Under the pieces are notes generated by a model, which was given only the letters and a program-made list of their open reading frames with translations, had not been told where the DNA came from and searched no databases. 17,042 nucleotides of DNA from Physocladia obscura (Eukaryota > Chytridiomycota > Chytridiomycetes > Chytridiales > Chytriomycetaceae), in assembly GCA_027596945.1 (NCBI GenBank), contig JADGJH010000551.1:1-17042 (forward strand). The letters run 5' to 3'. The translations under genes and the position numbers were made by a program. Positions 7,757-17,042 of this stretch are shown in pieces (the first letter of the stretch is position 1; each line of letters opens with the position of its first letter).

Positions 7757-8392
7757 ATGTCTGTTCCATGGAAGCCTCCTCCCATGGGAACAGTCTACAA
7801 AAATCCACAAAACAATCACATCTACAAAATGGATGAAAAGGAGATTAACTCAATTCTCTCTAAAGTTGGTATTCCATACTTTGGCTTAGAGGATCTTGTC
7901 ATTATAGATGTTCCTGAAAAGCACTGGAAACTTGAGAATCCTGTTTGATTCAACGTGAACCAATTTTTGAAGGAAAGAATCAATGAATTGGAACAGACCA
8001 TCAAAGAATTGAAGATTGAGTCTCTTTCCAATGAATCAAAGCTGCCATTGCAATCAAAAGATACTGAGGTCAAGAAACCACAAACAACTTAATTCAATGA
8101 AATCACCAATCTATTGGAAGGACAAGACTATTTTGAGACTGACAAGGAGGCGTTTGAGATTGAAAATAAAGCATGGCTTGTGCTATATTCAAAAAAACTA
8201 GATGGATTCAATTTCAAGAAGAGCCTTTTGAGACTGCAAGACAAGTTGTGGATTGATCCAAATGTGATTGATGAGATTACTCAAAATCAACCTGCAATTT
8301 AGAAGAGATTGTTGCAGCATCTCCAATCAGGGGCTGCTGCTAACAGAGTTGTTTCTTTCACGAAGGTGTGCAAGAGCCCTGCATTGAAGTGA
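7757..8392 (+). pseudogene. Unrecognised reading frame with three in-frame stops, probable transposon or gene relic
   Basis: One frame runs 211 codons from ATG 7757 to TGA 8390-8392. It is broken only by TGA at 7946, TAA at 8090 and TAG at 8300, with no frameshift. The conceptual product is protein-like: it starts MSVPWKPPPMGTVYKNP, has a charged helical part (KERINELEQTIKELKIE) and then KAWLVLYSKKLDGFNFKKSL. I do not recognise the family. Each stop is one C-to-T change from Arg or Gln codons (CGA, CAA, CAG). Use of all three stop types argues for decay, not a reassigned codon. The block is CpG-poor like the transposase relic, unlike the adjoining host genes. It could alternatively be a recently silenced host gene. 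Confidence 0.55.
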
Positions 8393-8922
8393 TTTAATCA
8401 TCACCTGTGCTGTTGTTGTGTTCCTGATATACTCTGTTCATGATGACTTGTCTCCCATTCTCCAGCATTTGTACAGTCATGTCACCATCTGTATCTAAAT
8501 TCCTCCATTTCAAATCCCTCAAGTTGGTTTGACATTTGTGATGAACAGTTTGAACAGATATGGTATCATCAGATGATTTCTGCTAGCCTTATTTCCTCTT
8601 AAATATCAACCTGTTGTCACAGAAAGATTCATTTTTGGAAAGCACAGACAAATTACCATGTTACTGTGTAATGAAAAATCTGTCAACAAATTTAATTTCT
8701 ATGCAGGCAACAACTCGCCAAGAGTTTTCCCCATCTTAATAATCCTTACTAAGTTTGTTGCAAAGAATAGGTCAAAACAGTGCTTCTCAAAACAGAAAAC
8801 GCAAGGCTATTGGTTTATGTTAATTACTTTATTATTGTGGCTGTCCTGAATTTAAAAATTTCATCAGGGCCACAACAATTAGATCAGTAATCCAAGCAAA
8901 TAAAATTGATTTCAAGTTACAG
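8393..8922. other. CpG-poor intergenic sequence, probably the rest of a repeat
   Basis: No intact gene is present. On the minus strand 8394-8585 is open for about 62 codons between stops and reads protein-like (for example DMTVQMLENGRQVIMNRVYQ), placed tail to tail with the broken frame to its left. It may be a second decayed ORF of the same element, but I do not recognise it. Around 8838-8875 TGGCTGTCCTGAA and CATCAGGGCCA form an imperfect inverted repeat that could be part of an element end. Confidence 0.4.
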
Positions 8923-8975
8923 GTACGGAAAGCCTTAGTTAGTAAGAGTTTTTTTTTTTTTTTTTTTTATTATAG
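8923..8975 (+). other. Possible 5'-leader intron upstream of the K+ channel gene
   Basis: AG/GTACGG at 8921-8928 and a long T tract ending TTATTATAG at 8975 have the look of a 53-bp intron matching the local intron size. It would lie about 110 bases before the channel ATG. There is no coding frame to test the junction, so this rests on splice signals alone. Confidence 0.3.
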
Positions 8976-9082
8976 GTCTCAATTCTCTACGGTTTTTACT
9001 CTTTTTTGTTTTTGATACTGGCTTGAACTTTTTTTTTTGTGAAGTAGTTACTTGAATAAATTAAGATATATTCGATAAATCA

Positions 9083-12000
9083 ATGTTAGGAAATGATGGA
9101 CATGATGGACACGTGATAGTGGAGGCCCACGCAAAGATAAAGCCAACCGCAATAATGCGAATGCGGATTCGGGCAAGGGCAAAGTCAAAACCGAAGGCAG
9201 CCAGGGGCAGTAAGATTAAGGCAGGGCGGGTGCGTGTGCAACACGGCGTTATCACAGCACTGCTCCTCTTCGTGGCAGCAGCCGTGAGCGTGCAGAACCT
9301 GGCAGTCGGCGATTATCGGCTGGTAGTGTCCGCTGAGAGCAGCGGCGGGAGCAGCAACTTTACCATTGACGGCAACAACGTCAACAATCCCTCACTGGTC
9401 CTGTTTGTTCTTTCCACCTTCTGCGTCTGCGTCGCCCTTGCCATCCAGATTATTATGCGCTTTAAGAAAGGCTTCTTTTCTTCCGCCTCAAACCCCAGAC
9501 CATTTTCTTTCAAGCTGAACTCAAATCTTATCTGGTCTCGCTTAAACCACAACGTCAATGCAAATTCAAATACCACTATTAGTGGCCCTATTTCATCCAC
9601 TCAAGTCCGCGCCGCGTGGACAGTGTGTTTTATTGTCATGTCGTTATCATTAGTTCTAACTGCCCTTGCCGGTATTGACTTGACGTCATCTGCCTAGCAA
9701 ACAATACTAATCATTAATTTTAGTAATTCTAAACACTGCCGGCGTGTTTCTATATCAAATTCATACCCAACTTCGTTTCATTGATTTCGGCGAAGGTCTT
9801 GCCCGTGCATGTTTTGTCTCGGTTCTCATTCTCATCACCTTTATCCTGACTGTTTTCGACTCGAGTAATTTTTTGCGTATATATACTCGCTTCAACGAAT
9901 CCCTTTTACAGCCTCCAGTAACTTCCACGACTACTGTTCAACAACTGGTTTCGTCCACCTCGTCCCATTTTTCTTCATCAATCATTCTTCCTGATACCCT
10001 GCCTGTGGAGTCACTTGACGACGAGCAAATCATTCTCGCTGCAATGACCTCTGGGTTAATCGTTCTAATAAATCTTACCGCTCTAATTTTTATGCATATT
10101 GAAGGTGATTGGACTTTTCGGGATGCCGAGTTGTGGTATATTGCCTCGGTTTCTACTTTGGGTATGTTTTCAGGAGTGAAGAGTGAATGTAGTCTAATCA
10201 TTGAAAAAAAGTTATCAAATAATTAATAAGCGAAATATATGCTTGACCATTGTTTTATCCTGTCATCTTATCATTTTTTGTCATCATAATTCATAGGCTT
10301 TGCAAGTGTCAAAGTCAAACGGGATTTGAGTAAAATTTTGCTGTTGTTTTTCAGTAAGTTGGATAAGTTCAGTTTTTGGTAACCCTAATTTCCGCACTCA
10401 GACAGCGTCGGAATCGTTATCGTTGGTTTGATCCTCACAATAACCAGTAACATGCTCATTGCTTCCATTCGAAATTTCTTGTTGCGTGGAATTCGAGACG
10501 TTAGACGTCGCGCTGCTGAACGAAAAAGACGGCGGATGGAGCGCAAGCAACGGCTCGCTATTATTATACAGGAGGAACGGCGAATTTTGGAAGAGCAAAA
10601 GCGTATTGATGCTGAAGCGCACCAGCAGTTATTGTCTCACCACAGCGGCAGCTCAATAACTTGGCATGGCACGACCATGGCTGGTAAAAATTTAGCAGCA
10701 GCTGCCAAAGCCCTGGGAAGCCAAACATCATCAAAAATTCGATACAACCAAGATAAAGAAAATGTTACTGCCTCCTTGTCTTCATTTACTCTTTCAACAA
10801 AACCTTTGCAAAAAAGGAATTCCGAATCAGCACTCAAAAATTTGTTTGGCATTGACGTCCACAACAGAAACACTATTAATGATCACGGAGGGTCCTCGCA
10901 TAACCAACAAACCAACACTTCAATAACATTGACAGGAACATCATTACCATTATCAGGAGCAGCAAGGGCATCATCACCACTGCCAGGATTGGAATTCCCA
11001 CCACTTCCTATTCCTGATAGCCATCCACCCCAATTACTCGTTTCACAAACTTATTACCGCACAAGGTCTTTTGGAAATCTCGAATCACTAAACTCAAAAC
11101 CAACCATGCCCGTCAAGTCAATTATAGCAAACCCAACAATTTCAATGAATCAATTGCGGCCCAATTCACGCCCAAATACTCCGATGCGTGGAACCACAAC
11201 TAATGGAACTAGTGGTCTAATTGGTGGTCCGAGTGGCAGCGGTGGCGGTGGTTCATCGGCTGGTTCTCTTGCAAATTTCGCTGAATACGATTTTGGGTTT
11301 CCTGTGATACGCACTGACACTGTTGACAGCACCCTAGAAGCAGCGCTTGAACTTGGATACTCTGTAGATAATTTAGCAACTGAGAGTGAAGACGATGGTG
11401 GCAGAATGGAAACCAAGGTAGATAGAAAAAAGGGGGCAGCAGAGGCAGCGCTTAAGGAGCTTGGGACGGCGAAACAGCGAGCAACTGCGCTTTTTCAGCG
11501 CTCGGGGTCAACAAAAGGAAGAGGTGATAAGAGAGGAACAGTGTTAACCCGCAATCCGACGGTTGGATCGAAATGGGGTGGTATTTTTTCGAGCCGTGCG
11601 GATGAAGATCTGTTAAATTTCGATAGGAGAGGTTCGACTGCTGAGATTCTTGATGTTGGATCTGGATTTAGTTCTGCTGAAGAGGATTTTGATGTTGGAT
11701 ATCATTATTTTCAATCAGAAATTTCGCTACAGCCACTTCGAAAAGTGGCTGTTGCGGAAAAAGAAAAAAATGGAAGTGGCGTAACTCTGTCAATGGGACT
11801 GAATAATAATCAAGAAAACTATAACAATGACGACGAAGACGACGGCGATGAACACGAAGGGCAAGAAGAGAACTCCAACGTAGACAATAGCAGCAAGAAA
11901 AAGGGAACGAAGAACGGAAATCAACAAAAAAAATGGTGGAGACGGATGAAATTATTGGTGAGAATCCATGCATTTATAGATTCCAATTCGGATACTCTGG

Positions 12001-12399
12001 CAGTCGCCGTCGCAGTTTTTTCGACACTATTTGGGGCCTCGGCTTTTTTGTGTTTAACAGAGGGAGACTGGTCATACATTGATGCTGTATATTTCACATA
12101 CTCGCTTATCACGACAACGGGATATGGGGATATATATCCAGAAACAGGATGGGGTCGTACGATAGTTATCATCATGATATTTTTGGAGCTTGGATTGTGG
12201 GCATATGCCGTTTCAACTATCGGTGACTATTTTAAATTATTATTTCTGTTTTGTTTCTCTTGTTGATTTAACGGTTCAAAAATAACCAGTCGCGCGCATA
12301 CAAGCAGCAAGAGTTGGGGCTGTGGCAAGAAGAATTCATGACGAAAAAGTTGCACGGAGAGAGTCAAATATTGAGCCAAAAACCGTTAATGGAATGTAA
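9083..12399 (+). CDS. TOK-type outward-rectifier-like two-pore K+ channel with an atypical first pore
   Basis: Five exons (9083-9671, 9724-10161, 10297-10353, 10402-12222, 12290-12399) join in frame to 1004 residues. The layout is that of fungal TOK channels: about eight membrane helices with two pore loops. Helices lie near 55-76, 103-126, 178-206, 222-242, 299-321, 355-384, 893-912 and 948-968. Pore 1 (GDWTFRDAELWY, then STLGFASVKV, 340-349) crosses the second splice. Pore 2 (EGDWSYIDAVYF, then TTTGYGDIYPETGWGRT) has the normal filter at 935-938. Exon 3 is only 57 bp and carries the end of the pore-1 filter. The N-terminus is basic. Between TM6 and TM7 lies an insert of about 505 residues, opening with a highly basic RRRAAERKRRRMERKQ helix and continuing Ser/Asn/Gly-rich and acidic. 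The short last exon encodes RIQAARVGAVARRIHDEK and ends at TAA. The frame extending past 12222 is intron read-through. Expected role: K+ flux at the plasma membrane. Confidence 0.87.
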
Positions 12400-12410
12400 A
12401 GCTGCAATGC

Positions 12411-12416
12411 AATAAA
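12411..12416 (+). terminator. Candidate poly(A) signal of the K+ channel gene
   Basis: AATAAA starts 12 bases after the TAA stop. The next gene's likely ATG is at 12465, so the 3' end of one transcript and the 5' leader of the next share about 65 bases. Confidence 0.4.
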
Positions 12417-12464
12417 GATTATTTTTTTCATTTTCCGCCCAAAATAAACTGGACAAGTCTGAGA

Positions 12465-13510
12465 ATGAGCAGAAATCTAGCCAACACCAGCGCAAACGTT
12501 ATAGAGTACGAGAGTGGCACTGCTACTATCGGCTACACGGATGTTGAATCGAGCGCCTCCAGCTCCTCGTTAGTGAATGAATAAGCTTTGCTTTGCTTGC
12601 TTGGGCTCATAACTGCAGTACTGAAAAATAAAAACAATGACAACGCAGAGAAACGCTTATGATTTTCGAGAAGCACGGAGATGACGCGTATGTAGTTTTT
12701 ATTTTCTGCCTCGCTCAACAACAATAACATACTCTCAAACCACTTTTTTTGTTTACTCAAAATTTAACTTCAGCAGCATTTTCACAAAGTCCTCAGAGAT
12801 TGGCGAGTTTGGTGACGAATCCGCCGATTTGGAAGCATTTTTAGCATCAAACCAAGAAGAAGAAATAGAAGAAAAAGATCGTCAGCAAGAACAAGAGAAA
12901 CAACATCAATTGTCATTTTCATCGGTACTATTTGAACACTCAAGAAATCGCAGCATCTCCGAGAATGAAGTAAAAGAAGACGAAGAAGACGAAATAACAA
13001 CAAGAACAATAGCCAAAGCATCAAAACAATTCAATAACGACGACGATGATAACGATGACGGAAAGAAATACGGAATATCAACAATGACGCGTTCATTCTC
13101 GGATGTTGATCCTGTTACTCGTGCCGTGATTGATTTAATACAGAATCGTGATGCCGGATCCAACGATGCGCACCAGAACATGAAGCTTCTCACACACATA
13201 CTAAATTTTCGACCAACTGATCAGCAGTTTTTTGATACTAGTGATTTTGAATTTCAAGATGATGATGCAGCCGAACCAAAAAAGCAACGAAACACTGATA
13301 GTACAAAGGCTCCTCTTTTGGATGCGCAAGACAATATAATTGACGAAAAAATAGTGGAGTTGTTGAAAGGATATGGAAATGATAACTTGGCTGTTGCTGC
13401 TCTTACGGATCGCGCAGAGCATCAAAAAGAACTTGATGATATTTTGAATATTCGAGACCAACTTGACGATATTATTGAATCAGGAAAAAAAGTGACGGTT
13501 CGCTTTTTAA

Positions 13511-13570
<60 letters not shown>

Positions 13571-16500
13571 TTGACATTTGAGTTTAAAAAAATAGCCAAC
13601 TACTTCGGATACAATTGCTCAAGACATACATGACGCGACTGCATTGTTAAGAAGGTGGACTTTCTTTTCTAGTCTCAAATTTAAAAACCTTTTTTTTAGC
13701 GTCGTTGAAGAAATTGGAGAAATTCAAACTGAATTTGCTGAAGCTCTTTCCAAGTGAGATTCGAAAGTTTCTTGTATTTGCGCGTTTAAAAGTCTTTTTT
13801 TTTCAGAGATGATGATTCACATATTAATGAAGTTATTCAACGCTGTGAAGGCTTAAAATCTACTTGTACAACATCTTTTTCCGCTATCGCTAATATTTTA
13901 CAAAATGAGGATTTTGACAATGGGGTTGCTGAAGTTTTTGAAAACATCAACCTCTCTCTTGCTGCATTTCAAGAAATAATTTCTTCTCGGAATCGTTCTG
14001 GGAATGATGAATCGAAAATTCGAGTTGCTTCTAATATTGTGTGAGGCAAACTTTTTATTTTATTATTGTTTTGCTAAATACGAAAATTGATTCAAACGGT
14101 ATTTTTCTCAGGGAGATTGAATCTGGCGGAATTTCTGATACTGATTCTGCATGTGATGGAGTAATCTCGACACAGGGCTCGTCAAACCATAGAACCACAA
14201 GTCATTTAATGATGAATCCAGCAGATTTTATGGAAAAAATATCTGGAATGGACTATGCGTATGCGCAAACTAGAGATATTGAGGAAACAAATTTTAAGAA
14301 TGGCGATAACGATGCCAAATATAAGATTTCAGATAAGGCGACAAAAGCAACAGTTACTGATAACCCTGTTATTTCAATTGTTGAATATGAATCTCGAATT
14401 TCTGAAATGGCGAAAATGATGGACATGGCTACATCTGGCCTTAATGTTGAATCAAAACGCCAATCGGAAATTGTTTCAAGCCTGAAAACGCTCCAGTCAA
14501 AAACGGCAAATGAACAGAAATCACGGCGGCAGCAGCTAAACGAATATGAACACCAACATGAGAAATTAATGTTCATGAAAGATAAGCTTGGTGCTCTGCG
14601 AGATGTTGCATCGAAACAACCAGGCGGTTTACGCGGAATTGATCGCTTAAAACGGATGCAGGCTATTGAGCAGGAATGGGTCGATTTTAAAACTCGCGAA
14701 GATAAAGAAGAGGGAGGAAACGATGCAGGCTTTCTTCAGCTTCCGCACTCTGACCACTTGCAAAATCTGATAGAGGAACGGCGAGATTCGAGTTTGGAAA
14801 AAGTTGCCGCACTTGTCCAATATCAGCATGATTTGCAGGGACAAGAAGACGAAGTTTATCGTCTTCGACAGCAGCTTGATGAATTGCGCCGTGCAAAAGC
14901 AATTCTTGACGAGAAAAAGAATCTTCTTGCTACTGTATTGGAAACTCATGGCAATTTTGAACAGACATCCCAAGAGGGAAATGAAGCGGGAGTGAAACGA
15001 ATTTCGGATTTGATGAACTTTTTTGGTTTGAATTCGAATGCGCAAGTTGATGAAATTAAAGAAAATGACGTTCCTATGAGTGAAGATGGGCAAGAAGAAG
15101 AAGATGTTAAATTATCAGAGCTCGAAGAAAAGCTTGAAATAATTCGAAAACAACAAGATGATATGAAGTCACTCAGCTCATTTACGGAGCAATCACGAAC
15201 AAACACTCTCAAAAAACATACGCAATTTAAGCAAGAAGCCGAAGTTAAATCAGACGCCGAGAATAATAGTAGTATTGAAATTGATGTCGAACAACTTCTC
15301 GCGAAACTTCTGGAAAATTCAGTCAAAGAAAAGGTGGAAGAGCATTTTAAGTCAACCAAAGAAAATTCACTTAGAACGCCATTTGAAGCTCAGTCTATTG
15401 CAGCTCAATCTATTGCAAATTGGAATGGTACAAAGCAAATGAAAGGTATACCGGGTGTGATAAAATCGAAAGATTCAGAGTCGAGAAGTAACGGGAAAAA
15501 AACTTTTCAATCCAAAAAAAGTTCTCAAAAATCAAATTCTTATTCGGCTGAAACCAAAATTACTGGAAATCCATTTGAATTGCAAGAGTCTCGGTTGAAT
15601 GAAAGACTTCAAGATGTTTGGAATGGAAACATGACTGGCTATGAAGATATTGAAGTTGAAACTTTTGGCGACTTGTGCTGCAAGTCCAATTCATGTGTGA
15701 ACAAAAAAAATCGTAGTGGAAGATACGATTGCGAGTTTGATGATGAACTTTCAGCAATTACTCCATCTCAAAAAAGTCCGATAAAACCGTTAATAGCAAA
15801 TCTTACCAGCAGCCAAACTTCAGGGCTGGATTCAATAAATGAAATTCAAATTCGTGAAACTTCAAGCAAAATTGAAGAAGGAATTGCGGTTTGTTATCTA
15901 TTTCTCTCTCGGAATTTATGGAAAGTCTTTTAATAATATATTTTTCAGCAAATCACTGAACAGATGGTCCAAATTAAGCAAACTGATGTTGATTTTTCAA
16001 AGCCTGAGCAAATTCGCTCATTCACTGAGCTTTTCTCGAGTTTATCAAATCAATTGAACCAATTTTTGGAAGCTCGTGAAACAATTTCTCAATTCAAGTT
16101 CAATTGTAAAAAGCCAGAAGTAATGCATTTATTTTTTAAATTTAAAAATTCTTTAATTTAAATTATTGTATAGGAAATCAGTTATACAAAATCAGAAATT
16201 TCACCATTAAAGAGAGAAGCGACGCAATACGAATCGAATCTCAACTTCCTGAAATCTAAGTCTCAGCATGCGAAGAATATCCTCGAAAATCCTGTGACCG
16301 TTGCGGAAGCCTTTAACGAACTTGATAAACTCATATATTCTCGTGGGAACCCAATCGAATCTGTCGAAAATGACACTGGCAACGATCCAGTAGAAAATGA
16401 CGATGAAATTGGTGACTGGGAACGCACTCTTGATGCAAAAATGGATAAACGAGCTGTTTCTGGCGACAATGGCAAGAAATCTTATGCATGGGTTGAAGCT

Positions 16501-17034
16501 GCAGAAGTGGATGAGATTGAGGTGGAGCATTTGAAAAGAGCAAATGATATTGTCGAAATGAGGCTGAAAGAATCAGTAGATGCCATGACACGTCAACCTT
16601 CAGAAACAACTGTGGGACATCGTTTTGAAAGGCATACTAAAGAGTGAGTATTTACGAAAATATGTTTTATCTGAAATTTGTTTAGACTATATGACAGTTT
16701 CAAAGATGCAATTTATCGCGGCGCAGCTTGCTCGATTTCAAAATTTGAAAGCGAGCCATATTTTTTGGTCAACACTTTTAAGAGTCTTCAAAAGCTGGAT
16801 ACTAGTTATTTAAGGCAAAAGTTTATGTGGGGTCATTTTTCGTTATTTTTTGTTATTTTTTTAAAAAGTTATATTAATTGTAGGTTTCTGGTGGATTCTT
16901 TGATTGAAGAGAGAGAACAAATTATCAACGATTCTGAAAAGTCAACTGATCGACAGGAAAATAAGAAGCCTGAATTCGACCGTGTAGATAACGAAACCTT
17001 TCTCTATTCCAAAATTTCAAAAAAACTTCCAGAC
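12465..17034 (+). CDS. PCM1-like centriolar coiled-coil protein, 3' partial, first exons tentative
   Basis: Exons that join cleanly: 12774-13491, 13596-13654, 13700-13753, 13807-14040, 14112-15888, 15949-16119, 16174-16643, 16686-16820 and 16884-17034. The last is followed by GTATGT, probably another donor at the window end. Upstream, an exon ending at 12687 (GAC GC/GTATGT) joins in frame to 12774. A first exon from ATG 12465 (MSRNLANTSANV...) is plausible, but its 3' end and the join are unsure. The product is acidic and low-complexity at the N-terminus, then strongly heptad-rich coiled coil in 14390-14950 (for example QLDELRRAKAILDEKKNLL). The C-terminal part has LYDSFKDAIYRGAACSISKF, EPYFLVNTFKSLQKLDTSYL and RQKFLVDSLIEER, which match the pattern I know from the PCM1 C-terminal domain. 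In animals PCM1 scaffolds centriolar satellites around centrosomes and basal bodies. That role here is inferred. Confidence 0.65.
13511..13570. repeat. (ATT)20 microsatellite inside an intron of the PCM1-like gene
   Basis: Twenty perfect ATT units lie in the intron 13492-13595. Translated through, they give a poly-tyrosine run that is an artefact. The intron reading is supported by GT at 13492, AATAG at 13595 and phase-0 continuation into PTTSDTIAQDIHDATALL. The donor could instead be at 13498 (GTTCGC), adding two residues. Confidence 0.9.
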
Positions 17035-17042
17035 GTATGTTT

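Noticed and set aside
7757..8392. Stop-codon reassignment in this genome
   Set aside because: The broken frame contains all three stop codons once each, and intact neighbouring genes end on TGA, TAA and TAG, so decay is the simpler reading.
8838..8875. Tc1/mariner-like terminal inverted repeat
   Set aside because: The two arms match only imperfectly, no TA duplication or partner end was found, and no mariner transposase motif is visible nearby.
10428..12266. The long frame 10428-12266 as a separate 612-aa gene
   Set aside because: It starts with TTG inside TM6 of the K+ channel and ends in intron read-through; splicing at both ends joins it to the other channel exons in phase.
12829..13581. 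A 250-codon frame ending in a long poly-tyrosine run
   Set aside because: The poly-tyrosine comes from reading through the (ATT)20 tract of an intron; the coding frame leaves at 13491 and continues at 13596.

Overview
This is a eukaryotic window, most likely from a flagellated, early-diverging (chytrid-like) fungus. The clues are many short phase-checked introns (42-135 bp, GT...AG, often with CTAAT/CTGAT-like branch sites), very close gene spacing, a TOK-type two-pore K+ channel (a fungal architecture), a YMC-like mitochondrial carrier, and a PCM1-like centriolar protein that makes sense only in an organism with centrioles. The assignment is an inference from gene content; no rRNA or other marker gene is present.

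Layout. 24-1003 (+): 3' part of a mitochondrial carrier gene, three exons. 1004-2986: no intact gene; the block is almost free of CpG and holds a badly decayed PIF/Harbinger-type transposase (about 1770-2400). 2987-3850 (-): mitochondrial DUF1279/FAM210-like membrane protein, intronless. 4374-5820 (-): NAD-dependent glycerol-3-phosphate dehydrogenase of the bacterial GpsA type, six exons. 5904-6437 (+): small Tyr/Gly/Gln-rich single-pass membrane protein, divergent from the dehydrogenase across only 83 bp. 6583-7497 (+): START-domain lipid-binding protein, three exons. 7757-8392 (+): an unrecognised reading frame with three in-frame stops but no frameshift, in a second CpG-poor block that runs to about 8940. 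9083-12399 (+): TOK-like K+ channel, five exons, 1004 aa. 12465 to beyond 17042 (+): PCM1-like coiled-coil protein, at least eleven exons, cut by the window end.

The genes do not form a pathway. Three products relate to mitochondria or lipid metabolism (carrier, FAM210-like protein, glycerol-3-phosphate dehydrogenase), one binds lipid, two are membrane proteins, and one is a centrosome/basal-body candidate. I see no operon-like logic, CRISPR array, tRNA or rRNA.

The most notable observations are: (1) the first pore of the K+ channel reads T-L-G-F-A-S where a canonical filter is T-x-G-[FYL]-G-[DN], while the second pore is canonical; (2) the same channel has a disordered cytoplasmic insert of about 500 residues between TM6 and TM7; (3) a PCM1 C-terminal-like domain lies in a probably fungal genome; (4) a run of 1,279 bp contains no CpG at all and coincides with a transposon relic, and the in-frame stops of both relics fit C-to-T decay, pointing to cytosine methylation or a RIP-like process; (5) the glycerol-3-phosphate dehydrogenase is of bacterial type although the gene has five introns.
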